This document shows positions 42,980-52,058 of a stretch of DNA of 64,000 nucleotides, piece after piece (the first letter of the stretch is position 1; every line of letters begins with the position of its first letter). The notes under the pieces were generated by a model. That model worked only from the letters and a program-made list of their open reading frames with translations. It was not told the origin of the DNA and ran no database searches. This DNA is from UBA5436 sp050951845 (GTDB lineage: Bacteria > Bacillota > Clostridia > Saccharofermentanales > DTU023), in the NCBI GenBank assembly GCA_050951845.1, contig JBMNJV010000005.1, positions 124,001 to 188,000 on the forward strand, written 5' to 3'. Both the position numbers and the translations under genes were made by a program.

Positions 42980-44425
42980 TTATAGTGAGTCACCGAAATC
43001 TTGACGGAAGCGTTTGACAATTTTTTCTTGCCAATCGGAAGTCGGTCTCAATTCACCCACAAAGAAACGTAAAATCTTCGGTTCAAGTGTGAATTCCAAA
43101 CCACCGATTAATTCACGATTCTCCCATAACCAATGAATTCTATCAATTGCAAATTTAATTTGACTTAAGGTAAATACACGACGCGGAACAGCACAACGCA
43201 ATAATTCCATGGAAGCAAAATGTTCCGTTCCGTCAGGATTACGATCTTCACTGAGCGTGCCACGTTCCATACCACGGATACCACCTGCTAAATATACAGC
43301 AGCAGCTAAAGCGGCTGCCCGATATTCACCTTGCGGAACATGAGGTACAAATCGCATAGCATCAAGATGACAACCGAGTCCTCCTGCAGGGGTTACCACC
43401 GGAACCCCACGCTTAGCCAACTCTTCAACCATGTACTTGATAAATTGAGGTCCATGTGAAATCATTTCCATATCCATTGTTTCTTCCAGACCGACCGTAA
43501 TTGCTGCAATATCTTTTACAGACATACCACCGTAAGTTAAGAAACCTTCATTCAGAACAACCAATTCTTTTAATCTGACAACTAGCGGACCTTCACGCAT
43601 TGCAATACCGCCGCCACGTGCAAAACCTAATTTTCTGGCGGAGAAATATATAATATCGCAAAGATCACCGATTTGTCTTGTGATTTCTCTGACAGATAAA
43701 TGTTGACAATCCGGATCTTCCTTTTTCATAAAATAGAGATTGTCTTGCAGTAAGGAGGCATCCAACATTAAAGGTATGTCGTATGAACGGCAAACTTCAG
43801 ATGTTTGTTTTAAATTCTCCATGGAGAAAGGCTGTCCGCCAATTAAGTTCGTACCTGCTTCCATACGGACATACGGAATCCGCTCATGTTTCTGTTTAAG
43901 AAGATCCTTTAATAAATCAATGTCTATATTACCTTTAAATTTTAAAGTACTTTCACATTCCAGAGATTCCGGAGGCAATAATTCAACAACTTCACCTCCG
44001 CAACGAACTATATGAGACCTTGTCGTTGTAAAATGATAGTTCATCGGAACAATATCGCCCGGTTTTACCAAAAGGTCAGATAAGACTTTTTCACAACCGC
44101 GACCTTGATGAGCCGGTAAAAAATGATCCATACCGAACAATTCATTAACTTTCGCTTCTAATTGATAGAAAGATTCACTTCCCGCATAAGCATCATCTGC
44201 GTTCATCATTGCAGCCAACTGATTGTCGCTTAAAGCATTAACACCGCTATCAGTCAACATATCGAGAAAAATATCTTTATTATGCAGCAGATAAAGATTG
44301 CTTTTTGCCTCCTGCAATTTCTGCAAGCGCTCTTCAACCGGTAATAATTGCAATTTCCGAACCACAGTTGCCCTATGGCGCTCTAAAGGAACCTCTTCAC
44401 CACTAAAAAAACGAATCTCTTTCAT
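42980..44425 (-). CDS. Tyrosine phenol-lyase / tryptophanase family PLP enzyme
   Basis: A 481-residue beta-eliminating lyase, closer to tyrosine phenol-lyase than to tryptophanase: LTDSGVNALSD, DDAYAGSESFYQLE (Tyr80), HQGRG (Arg109), YHFTTTR, GGQPFSMEN, PLP lysine ~265 in FSARKLGF, MERGTLS (the Arg typical of TPL), and CAVPRRVF with the carboxylate-binding Arg. From memory of C. freundii TPL, Arg217 (DATR) is replaced here by Leu225 (DASL), and the SGKKD lysine context is altered to SARKL. The substrate may therefore differ. TPL normally splits tyrosine to phenol, pyruvate and ammonia, reversibly. The start has AAGGAG. The gene follows a Tyr-type T-box leader. Confidence 0.85.
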   Translation of the reverse strand: MKEIRFFSGEEVPLERHRATVVRKLQLLPVEERLQKLQEAKSNLYLLHNKDIFLDMLTDSGVNALSDNQLAAMMNADDAYAGSESFYQLEAKVNELFGMDHFLPAHQGRGCEKVLSDLLVKPGDIVPMNYHFTTTRSHIVRCGGEVVELLPPESLECESTLKFKGNIDIDLLKDLLKQKHERIPYVRMEAGTNLIGGQPFSMENLKQTSEVCRSYDIPLMLDASLLQDNLYFMKKEDPDCQHLSVREITRQIGDLCDIIYFSARKLGFARGGGIAMREGPLVVRLKELVVLNEGFLTYGGMSVKDIAAITVGLEETMDMEMISHGPQFIKYMVEELAKRGVPVVTPAGGLGCHLDAMRFVPHVPQGEYRAAALAAAVYLAGGIRGMERGTLSEDRNPDGTEHFASMELLRCAVPRRVFTLSQIKFAIDRIHWLWENRELIGGLEFTLEPKILRFFVGELRPTSDWQEKIVKRFRQDFGDSL

Positions 44426-44603
44426 AATATTCTCCTTTATTCATTTTGTGTTCTGTTAACTTAATAATTTATATAACAATTTTCTCTTTAGTCAACAGAG
44501 TTTCTTGATTTCCATATAATTTTTTTTACAGAATCAAAAACTAAATTTGAGGATATTTCCTCAGGTTGCTAACTTATTATGTGTTTATGCTTGATGGAGA
44601 AAT

Positions 44604-44935
44604 AAAAAACGCCCCATCTTGTATTCACACAAGAGGACGTTCAGAAAACGTGTTACCACCTCTTTTTATCTTAGTCTCACGGCTAAGACCTCAACGGGTA
44701 CGACTGATTATCAATGAAATAATACTGAGATTATAATTCAGCTTATACCCTCACGCTGTCACGGGCGCGCCCGGCGTCTCCTACTATTAATTTCAGGACG
44801 CTGCTCTCGGGATGTATTCAATCAGTTTCCGTTTTCTGCCTTGCACCATCCGGCATATCTCTTGAAACTTCTGCTGACCTACTTGTTCCCAGTCATCGCA
44901 ATTACAATTAAAAATATCACGCCGGAATATTTTTG
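44604..44935 (-). promoter_or_regulatory. T-box riboswitch, tyrosine specifier (UAC)
   Basis: On the minus strand the leader shows the hallmarks of a T-box. These are a stem I base (GGGAACAAGTA pairing with ATCCC), a distal stem I loop region (CCGGATGGTGCAAGGC), and a specifier loop GAA-TAC-A with the codon at 44814-44816. Next come a conserved T-box sequence GAGGTGGTAACACG (44649-44662) and an antiterminator partner CGTCCTCTT. A terminator hairpin ends in TTTTTT (44604-44640). The UGGU at the tRNA-end binding site matches discriminator A, as expected for tRNA-Tyr and not tRNA-Trp. Uncharged tRNA-Tyr would turn on the lyase gene, which starts 178 bp downstream. Confidence 0.9.
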
Positions 44936-44945
44936 TAAACCTATA

Positions 44946-44975
44946 TTTATAAAATTTGTAAAAAATTTGTGTCAG
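44946..44975 (-). promoter_or_regulatory. Promoter of the T-box leader
   Basis: On the minus strand, CTGACA (44970-44975), an 18-bp AT-rich spacer and TATAAA (44946-44951), placed just before the first conserved part of the T-box leader. Confidence 0.6.
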
Positions 44976-45051
44976 CGCTATGATAATTTCCATATATATC
45001 AGCAATATTAATTATGGAGTGATTTTATTAAACAATTTACAAACGGAGCAG

Positions 45052-45153
45052 ATGAAAACAATATCTTTCGGAGTTTATGCTGCAAGCCCGTGGGATGGCC
45101 CGTTTGAAGCATTTTTTACTGAAATGAAAATAGAGAAACATGAAAAAACTTAA
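45052..45153 (+). CDS. Candidate 33-residue leader ORF overlapping the patatin gene
   Basis: ATG at 45052 has a good CGGAG four bases upstream and encodes 33 residues (MKTISFGVYAASPWDG...), ending in TAA 14 bases inside the following gene. The patatin-like gene itself has only a weak site (AGAG), so coupled translation through this short frame is plausible. No family is recognised. Confidence 0.4.
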   Translation: MKTISFGVYAASPWDGPFEAFFTEMKIEKHEKT

Positions 45154-46018
45154 GAATAACATTCACGATGTAGCTTTATTATTTGAAGGCGGCGGCATGC
45201 GTGCCAGTTTCAGCTCCGGTGTGCTTAATGTCTTCTTAGAAGAAAAATATTACTTTGATTATGTTTGCGGAGTTTCAGCAGGTGCATCTTGTACTATCAA
45301 TTATCTGTCACGAGATCCGGAACGTGCCAAGAAGTCTTTCATAGATATTGCCAAGTACCCTGAATTCGGCGGCTGGAAACATTTTATCAAAGGCAACGGT
45401 TTTTTTAATGCCGAGTGGATCTATGAAAAAACCTGCCACACAATCCTGCCTTTTGATATAACTACTTTCAATGCAAACCCGGCTCGTATGAAAATCAGTG
45501 CAATTGAAGCAGATTCAGCTTTACCGCGATTTTGGGATAAAACTCAGCTCACCAAGCTTGAAGACTTGGTTCAAGTGGTAAGGGCTTCATCTACTCTGCC
45601 CATTATGATGCCTCCCTTGACCATTGACGGAAAAATCTACTATGATGGCGGTTTGCGTAACGGACTGGAACTGGATACTGCAAAAAATGACGGCATGACC
45701 CGTTTTGTTGTCGTATTGACCCGTGAAAAGTATTATCGAAAGACTATACAGTCACATCGGCCTTTACTGCGCTTTTATCTGAGACGTTACCCAAAATTGT
45801 TAAAGTTGCTCGCTCAACGTCATCTTAACTATAATAAAACTCTTGATGAACTTTCAGCATTAGAAAAATCCGGTCAGGCTTTTTTAATCTATCCGGAAAA
45901 GATGGCAATTAACAGTAGCTGTCGGGATTTGACTGCTTTGGAAGCCAATTATCAACAAGGCTATCGTCAGGCCAGGCAAATTCTGCCTGAACTGGAAAAA
46001 TTTTTGAATAATGCTTGA
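45140..46018 (+). CDS. Patatin-like phospholipase
   Basis: A 292-residue cytosolic or membrane-peripheral lipid acyl hydrolase. It has the glycine-rich oxyanion motif FEGGGMRA (residues ~15-22), the nucleophile elbow GVSAG (Ser ~46) and the catalytic Asp in DGGLRNG (near 177). Its size and the C-terminal basic region resemble the YjjU/RssA group of bacterial patatins. The substrate is unknown. The start codon at 45140 lies within a short upstream frame. Confidence 0.92.
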   Translation: MKKLKNNIHDVALLFEGGGMRASFSSGVLNVFLEEKYYFDYVCGVSAGASCTINYLSRDPERAKKSFIDIAKYPEFGGWKHFIKGNGFFNAEWIYEKTCHTILPFDITTFNANPARMKISAIEADSALPRFWDKTQLTKLEDLVQVVRASSTLPIMMPPLTIDGKIYYDGGLRNGLELDTAKNDGMTRFVVVLTREKYYRKTIQSHRPLLRFYLRRYPKLLKLLAQRHLNYNKTLDELSALEKSGQAFLIYPEKMAINSSCRDLTALEANYQQGYRQARQILPELEKFLNNA

Positions 46019-46114
46019 GATACAAATATAAGCAAACATTTTTCAAAATACGAGGTTCAGCAAATCTAATTTGCCAAGCTCAATCTTTTGAGAAAAACTC
46101 ACTGTTAAAATGGA

Positions 46115-46232
46115 GATGTCTCAAAAATCGAGATTCCGGAAAACGGTTTTTGCAGAACTCAAGTTTTTGAGACATCTTGAAAAAATTAGTTTTGAGACAT
46201 CTTGAAAAAATTAGTTTTGAGACATCTTGAAA
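46115..46232. repeat. TCTCAAAA inverted repeat followed by 25-bp direct repeats
   Basis: GATGTCTCAAAAA (46115-46127) and its exact complement (46164-46176) form a 13-bp stem. The right arm begins a 25-bp direct repeat, with GAGACATCTTGA at 46169, 46194 and 46219. It lies between the convergent patatin and esterase genes and could act as a terminator for either, though the T-runs are short. Confidence 0.75.
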
Positions 46233-46253
46233 ATGTTATTAAGAAATCATAAA

Positions 46254-47270
46254 TTAAATTTCATTTCTCGGATCTAAACCGCATTCATGAGCAAAGAAGT
46301 GAGCACCGCGGCGTATACAGTCTTCTGCATCATCCATAACTTTACTATAATGAACAAATGCATGTAATGCCCCTTTATATTCAACATATTCGGATTTCAA
46401 GCCATGATTTTGCAAAATATTGTGGAGTAATACACTATCATCTCTGAGCGGATCCAAATCAGATGCTACAATAAAACAAGGAGGAATACCGTAAGACAAA
46501 TCATTCGTATAAATACTATAGTAAGGGCAATCAAGGGGATCCTGATCTCCTAAATATAAGGTTCTATAATATAATAAATCTTCTTCATTCAGACCATCCC
46601 ATGCACCACCATGTAATGCACCCGATATTGAGGAACCGATTCCATATCCTCCATAATATAAAATAGCAGCTTTTATTTTCGCCATATCAAATCCGTCGTC
46701 ACGCAACTTGATGATCGAGCCCATTGAGATATTAGCTCCCCCTGAATCACCGGCAAAACCTATGGCATTCGGATCAATTTTGTATTCTTCTGCATTTTCC
46801 TGGAAATAATTGACTACACCGACTGATTCATCAACCGGTCTGGGATAAATTCCTTCCGGTGATAAAGTATATTCAATGCCGGCTACAATACATCCTGAAT
46901 AAGCTGCTAATTTGCGCTGTACCAAACCATGCGTGTCATTATCTCCTACTACCATTCCGCCACCATGAATGAAAAATATAACCGGAGTAGCTTTTTCTAC
47001 TTTTTTCGGATATAACACGCGTACCGGTACTGCAAAATCTCCTACTTGAACAGATACTTCTTTCGTATCAGCCATTTCCGGTCCGCCACTATTCCATTGT
47101 GCTCTTTCTTTTCTGTAATTCGCTCTCAAATCTTCATAAGTTCCGGCAGAGGTATCAAATGCTTCCGCATGTTCTTTTTGGAGTTCAAGAACTTTCGCTT
47201 GTTGCCAACTTACATGATCCAGAGCATTTACTTTGTTTTTTACGTTAAAACGTATTTTTTGATTTCCCAT
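46254..47270 (-). CDS. Alpha/beta hydrolase, HSL-type esterase (copy 1)
   Basis: A 338-residue carboxylesterase of the hormone-sensitive-lipase family. Oxyanion motif HGGG at 102-105, nucleophile GDSGG with Ser176, Asp in SDLDPLRDD (~277), and His in GALHAFVH (~307). There is no signal peptide, so it is cytosolic. It is closely similar along its whole length, and also in DNA, to the next gene upstream, so this is a tandem duplication. In this CoA-cluster setting it may release an acid from an ester precursor; that is inference. Confidence 0.9.
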   Translation of the reverse strand: MGNQKIRFNVKNKVNALDHVSWQQAKVLELQKEHAEAFDTSAGTYEDLRANYRKERAQWNSGGPEMADTKEVSVQVGDFAVPVRVLYPKKVEKATPVIFFIHGGGMVVGDNDTHGLVQRKLAAYSGCIVAGIEYTLSPEGIYPRPVDESVGVVNYFQENAEEYKIDPNAIGFAGDSGGANISMGSIIKLRDDGFDMAKIKAAILYYGGYGIGSSISGALHGGAWDGLNEEDLLYYRTLYLGDQDPLDCPYYSIYTNDLSYGIPPCFIVASDLDPLRDDSVLLHNILQNHGLKSEYVEYKGALHAFVHYSKVMDDAEDCIRRGAHFFAHECGLDPRNEI

Positions 47271-47449
47271 TGTCTTTCTCCTTTTGCTTCTCTTTGCAAC
47301 AATTTACTTTCGGTCATTAATGATCTTTAGTTATATGGATTTATATAGTATTCAATCTTAAATTCTGGTGATGTGTTTTTACAATAATCATTCTATTGAC
47401 TTTGTCGTCAGAAGTACGCTCAAAATCTCTAAAAACATTGAAAAGAAAC

Positions 47450-48460
47450 TTAATTTCTCGGATCTAAACCGCATTCATGAGCAAAGAAGTGAGCACCTCG
47501 GCGTAAACCGTCTTCTGCATCATCCATAACTTTACTGTAATGGATAAATGCATGTAATGCTCCTTTGTATTCAATATACTCGGATTTTATACCATGATTT
47601 TGTAAAATAGTATGGAGCAATAAGCTGTCATCTTTAAGCGGATCTAATTCTGCCGCTACAATAAAACAAGGTGGAATGCCGAAAGACAAATCATTCGTAT
47701 AAATACTATAGTACGGGCAAGCAAGAGGATCCTGATCTCCTATATATAAAGTTCTATAATATAAGGAGTCTTCTTCTGACATCCCGTCCCATGCACCGCC
47801 ATGTAATGCTCTTGATATTGAGGTACCTATTCCATAGGAGCCATAATACAAAATAGCGGCCTTAATTTTATTCATATCGAATCCATCATCACGGAGCTTG
47901 ACGATTGAGCCCATTGAGATATTAGCTCCTCCCGAATCACCGGCAAAACCGATAGCATTCGAATCAATTTTGTATTCTTCTGCATTTTCCTGGAAATAAT
48001 TGATTACACCGACTGTTTCATCAATCGGTCTGGGATAAAGTCCTTCCGGTGATAAAGTATATTCAATACCTGCAACAATACATCCCGAATAAGCTGCTAA
48101 TTTGCGCTGTACCAAACCATGAGTATCATTATCACCTACTACCATTCCGCCACCATGAATGAAAAATATAACCGGGGTAGCTTCTTCTGCTTTTTTCGGA
48201 TATAACACGCGTACCGGAACTGAAAAATCTCCAACTTGTACAGATACTTCTTTCGTATCAGCCATTTCCGGTCCGCCACTATTCCATTGTGCTCTTTCTT
48301 TTCTGTAATTCGCTCTTAAATCTTCATAGGTTCCCGCAGAGGTATCAAACGCTTCGGAGTATTCTTTTTGCAGTTCAAGAACTCTTGCTTGTTGCCAACT
48401 TACGTGTTCTAAAGCATTGACTTTGTTTTTAACGTTAAAACGCAGTTTTTGATTTCCCAT
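47450..48460 (-). CDS. Alpha/beta hydrolase, HSL-type esterase (copy 2)
   Basis: A 336-residue paralog of copy 1, with the same HGGG, GDSGGAN and C-terminal His motifs and the same N-terminal 60 residues almost unchanged. The acid region reads AELDPLKDD. Differences cluster around residues 195-260, the likely lid or substrate pocket (GTSISRALHGG versus GSSISGALHGG). It follows the CaiC-like ligase gene by 57 bp in the same direction and probably belongs to its operon. Confidence 0.9.
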   Translation of the reverse strand: MGNQKLRFNVKNKVNALEHVSWQQARVLELQKEYSEAFDTSAGTYEDLRANYRKERAQWNSGGPEMADTKEVSVQVGDFSVPVRVLYPKKAEEATPVIFFIHGGGMVVGDNDTHGLVQRKLAAYSGCIVAGIEYTLSPEGLYPRPIDETVGVINYFQENAEEYKIDSNAIGFAGDSGGANISMGSIVKLRDDGFDMNKIKAAILYYGSYGIGTSISRALHGGAWDGMSEEDSLYYRTLYIGDQDPLACPYYSIYTNDLSFGIPPCFIVAAELDPLKDDSLLLHTILQNHGIKSEYIEYKGALHAFIHYSKVMDDAEDGLRRGAHFFAHECGLDPRN

Positions 48461-48517
48461 TGTCTTTCTCCTTTTGTCTTTCTTCTCGTTGAGATAATTA
48501 ATTGAAGGTATTGATTC

Positions 48518-50104
48518 TCAAATTCTTGCTATTGCCTTTTGTGCAATAGCCGTTTTTTTGATCTTTCCGGTAGATGTTCGCTCGAAATCGTCAACAAACT
48601 CTATCAGGGTCGGCACTTTGAATTTAGCAAGATACTGTTCACAATATTCCTTTATTTCATTTTCGGATAAGCTTGCATTCGGTTTAAGCTGAATAAACGC
48701 TTTCACTGCTTCATCGCGTAAAGAATCTTTGATTCCGACAACAGCAGCATCCAAAATTTCTTCGTGTGAGGTTAAAACACTTTCTACTTCTAAACAACTG
48801 ATACTTTCACCGGACCTTTTAATCATGTTTTGGCTTCTGTCTACAAAAAACATCCAATCATTAATATCAAAATATCCGTAATCCCCTGTTTTGATCCATC
48901 CTTCATCCACAAACAACTCTTGTGTCTTTTCTTCATCTTTGTAGTATCCTGCAATAACCGTTTTGCCCGGCTCGCCTAAAACGTATATTTCTCCTATTTC
49001 TCCATGTGGAACTTCCAGTCCGTGCTGATCGACGATTTTTATCTTATAACCCGGAGCAACTCTTCCGACAGACGGCCAATTTTTCTTACCGTATATGGGA
49101 CAACAGGTAACGCCGGTGACCGTTTCTGTCATACCATAGCTGTTTAACAGTTCTATATTAAATCTGTTTTCAAATTCCTCCTTTTCCTTATCGCTAAGTC
49201 CCATAGAAAAATACATTTGTCTTACACAATGATTTCTTTCCCAATCTTGCACCGGTTGCATCAGCATTGTCCGATTCATCATGGACATGGTTTCCGTAAA
49301 ATCTGCTTTAAAGTCGCAAACTTGTTTCCAAAATCGTCTGGCACTGAAACGTTCCACCATAATTAAAGTACTTCCTGTATGGATACAAGGCATCAAGGCC
49401 ATTTGCTGGAAATCCATATGATAACAAGGCATCGTCGTTAAAAAACGATCGCCATGTTCCATGCCCATCTGTGCTGCATGAAATATTCCGCCGTAAATTA
49501 CATTGTAATTAGTATATATAGCACCCTTGGGACGACTTGTAGTACCTGAGGTGAATAAAATCACCGCCATATCGCTCGTTTTGATTGTGTTCCTCTTGTT
49601 TAACTTTACACCATACTGCTTAATTTCATCTTCCAGAACATATATATCAAACAATTCAGACGTATGTTTTTTTGTACTGGCGGCAATTGTCAGACTTTGA
49701 ATTGCCAACACGTTTTTAGAATCAAAATATAGATCGGAGAACCGATCATGTACTACTAAGTGTTGAATATTACATTTTTCTACAATATATCTGATCTCAT
49801 GGATAGTGTAATGTTCGTTCAAAGGCACCGCGACCGCCCCTATCTGACCTAAAGCCAAAAAACAGGCGATGTAATACGGCGAATTGAAAAAATGAAGTCC
49901 TACCAATTCCCCTTGATCAATACCTATCGACAAAAAGTGATTAACTACTTTTTTTACAATAACATCAAATTCTTTATAGCTATACTTCGTTACCGTATCG
50001 TTATTCGTGATATCAACGTATTCCAAAAAAATACAATCCGAATAATAATCAGCAATATCATTCCATTCACTTTGTAGAGTTTTGCTCCCTACTGCGTCAA
50101 CCAT
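48518..50104 (-). CDS. caiC: CaiC-like acyl-CoA ligase (crotonobetaine/carnitine-CoA ligase family)
   Basis: An adenylate-forming enzyme that joins a carboxylic acid to CoA with ATP. P-loop ILFTSGTTSRPKG, A5 motif NSYGMTET, A7 region GWIKTGDYG, hinge DRSQNMIKRSGE and the C-terminal Lys in TSTGKIKK are all present. The phrases TTSRPKGA, YSAR/FSARRFWKQV, NSYGMTETVTG and VVGIKDSLRDEAVKAF closely follow E. coli CaiC as I remember it. The start ATG 50102-50104 (MVDAVGSK) has AAAGGGG upstream and gives 528 residues. It lies downstream of fixBA in one minus-strand unit. Confidence 0.85.
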   Translation of the reverse strand: MVDAVGSKTLQSEWNDIADYYSDCIFLEYVDITNNDTVTKYSYKEFDVIVKKVVNHFLSIGIDQGELVGLHFFNSPYYIACFLALGQIGAVAVPLNEHYTIHEIRYIVEKCNIQHLVVHDRFSDLYFDSKNVLAIQSLTIAASTKKHTSELFDIYVLEDEIKQYGVKLNKRNTIKTSDMAVILFTSGTTSRPKGAIYTNYNVIYGGIFHAAQMGMEHGDRFLTTMPCYHMDFQQMALMPCIHTGSTLIMVERFSARRFWKQVCDFKADFTETMSMMNRTMLMQPVQDWERNHCVRQMYFSMGLSDKEKEEFENRFNIELLNSYGMTETVTGVTCCPIYGKKNWPSVGRVAPGYKIKIVDQHGLEVPHGEIGEIYVLGEPGKTVIAGYYKDEEKTQELFVDEGWIKTGDYGYFDINDWMFFVDRSQNMIKRSGESISCLEVESVLTSHEEILDAAVVGIKDSLRDEAVKAFIQLKPNASLSENEIKEYCEQYLAKFKVPTLIEFVDDFERTSTGKIKKTAIAQKAIARI

Positions 50105-50181
50105 TATGAACCCCTTTAAAGTCAACCTATATCAGCATTATTTTACAGATTAATTATTTTTAATTGATATTTGCAATTGAA

Positions 50182-51096
50182 TTATATTTTTTCAATTAAT
50201 TTAGGTACGATTTTATATAAATCTCCTACTATGCCGAAATCACAATGCTCAAAAATCGGTGCGTTTGCATCTTTGTTAATCGCTACGATTGTTTTTGATT
50301 TGTTTATTCCTCCCATATGCTGAATCTGTCCGGAAACACCGACCGTAATAATCAAATCAGGTTTAACTGTCGTACCGGTAATACCTAAATAACTGGAAAC
50401 CGGCAGCCATTTATCGTTTTCAGCTACCGGACGAGAACAAGCAACAGCAGCATCGATTTTTGCAGCCAGCTCATTAATCAACTCTAAATCTGCTTCTGCT
50501 GATAAACCGCGACCGACATCAACAATCCGATCCGCAGCTACTAAATTGACTGTTTTTTCTTCCTTTTCCGCTTTTTCAATAAATTTAACTGCACTCTTCC
50601 GGTCAACCTCAAGTTTTTCAAGCTTGTCATTGTCACTTAACTCGATCAACTCAAAAAGCCCCGGTGCTGTGGTGACCAAACCGAAATTTGAGACAAATTT
50701 AGTTTTCTGTTCAGCGATCCCGCCATAAACTATTCTCGAGAAAACAAGTTCTTCTCCGTCTTTTTCAATAGATGATACATTCGTCAACAAATTGGTCCTT
50801 AATAATGCACTCAAAGCCGCTAAAACAGCACGATCTTTTACATTATTGCCGCCAAAAACAAGTGCACTGCCATCCTCTTTGAGTTTCTGTGCTATTGCCG
50901 TTACATAATCTTCTGCTATGTATTCACCCAACTCACAGAAAAACAGATTATTTGCACCACATTTTAATTGCGAAAGCTCTTCTTCTTTACCCAAATAAAT
51001 GACATTTAATATATCGGTTTTATCTTTGAGCCCCGAACATAGCTCTAAAATCACATTTTTATCAACACTCAAAACATAAGCTGTATTTATTTTCAT
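50182..51096 (-). CDS. fixB: Electron transfer flavoprotein alpha subunit, FixB-like
   Basis: A 304-residue ETF alpha subunit from ATG 51094-51096 (AAGGAG upstream). The C-terminal FAD-binding domain is visible: VDVGRGL, ACSRPVAEND, VGVSGQIQHMGG, AINKDANAPIFEHCDFGIVGDL. The N-terminal domain is shorter and more divergent than in the second EtfA of this window. With FixA it should pass electrons to the CaiA-like reductase. Confidence 0.88.
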   Translation of the reverse strand: MKINTAYVLSVDKNVILELCSGLKDKTDILNVIYLGKEEELSQLKCGANNLFFCELGEYIAEDYVTAIAQKLKEDGSALVFGGNNVKDRAVLAALSALLRTNLLTNVSSIEKDGEELVFSRIVYGGIAEQKTKFVSNFGLVTTAPGLFELIELSDNDKLEKLEVDRKSAVKFIEKAEKEEKTVNLVAADRIVDVGRGLSAEADLELINELAAKIDAAVACSRPVAENDKWLPVSSYLGITGTTVKPDLIITVGVSGQIQHMGGINKSKTIVAINKDANAPIFEHCDFGIVGDLYKIVPKLIEKI

Positions 51097-51278
51097 GGAT
51101 ACTCCTTTAATCATAATAATGAAATTATTTGTTTTTGTTGCCTTTTTGCCAATATCGATATTCTTTCAATCTGATATATAAAATCAGCCTGATCAAATCT
51201 TCGATGCTTCTTCTGTATTAATTATATTATTAACCAGCTTGATAATCAGTAAGTTAATATATATCAGTCTGGAAATTA

Positions 51279-52052
51279 TTAAACCAATTCCTTTTTCAAG
51301 AAATCAACTAACAGATCGATTGATTCTTCATTATCACCTTCAACGATCTCTTTGCGTCTTTCTGCCTGATCCGGAACAACAATCTCAATAACCTCTGTCG
51401 TTTGCTCAAGCGGTTCTGACTCGAAATCTAAAAAGTTGACCGGTTTCCTGCCGGCCCGCATAATTTCTTTCATTGTAGGAACTGAAGGTTCAATTATTTC
51501 CGATGAAACTGTAATCACTGCAGGCAAGGGCATTTCATAGGTTTCCGTTGAATCTTCAAGCGCACGTTTAACTACCACTTTAGAAGTATCTGCCTCATCT
51601 ATTTCTATATCAATTACATTATCCAGCGTTGGCCAATCCAAAAATGTTGCCACTTGTGTTCCTACCGTCTGATTGTAAAAATCTCCGGAACCGACACCGC
51701 AAAGCACTAAATCCACATTGTCCAGTGATTGTATTGCTTGCGCTAAGGACCAGGCAGTAGAAAGCGAGTCCAATTGTTCATATCCTTCACCAACGACCAG
51801 ATTAAGTTCGGCAGGTCCTCTGCTTAAAATATCTTTTTGAATTTTTGTCCCATTTAAAGCTTCCGGAGAACCCAAACTTAAAACCTGCATGTTTCCGTCC
51901 AGCTTTTCTGCCAGATTTTTCCCTACTTGCATTGCATTGAGATCATAACTGCTGATTTTCCATGGAACTTCCTCAAGTTTAAGTTCCTGTTTGTCATTGA
52001 CTTTAATCAGTTCGTCATCTCTTACAACTTTACAACACGTTATTATTTGCAT
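51279..52052 (-). CDS. fixA: Electron transfer flavoprotein beta subunit, FixA-like
   Basis: A 257-residue ETF beta subunit. Start ATG 52050-52052 (MQIITCCKVV) is preferred because AGGAGGT lies seven bases upstream; an ATG two codons earlier is too close to it. The features KISSYDLNAMQ, LSRGPAEL, LCGVGSGDFYNQTVG and PLPAVITVSSEI closely follow E. coli FixA, the ETF linked to carnitine metabolism. It is the first gene of the fixA-fixB-caiC-esterase unit, divergent from the CaiA gene. Confidence 0.88.
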   Translation of the reverse strand: MQIITCCKVVRDDELIKVNDKQELKLEEVPWKISSYDLNAMQVGKNLAEKLDGNMQVLSLGSPEALNGTKIQKDILSRGPAELNLVVGEGYEQLDSLSTAWSLAQAIQSLDNVDLVLCGVGSGDFYNQTVGTQVATFLDWPTLDNVIDIEIDEADTSKVVVKRALEDSTETYEMPLPAVITVSSEIIEPSVPTMKEIMRAGRKPVNFLDFESEPLEQTTEVIEIVVPDQAERRKEIVEGDNEESIDLLVDFLKKELV

Positions 52053-52058
52053 CAGCAT

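Noticed and set aside
42980..44425. Naming the lyase tryptophanase TnaA
   Set aside because: MERG, YHFTTTR and the Tyr-specific T-box point to the tyrosine phenol-lyase side of the family, and active-site changes make either name unsafe.
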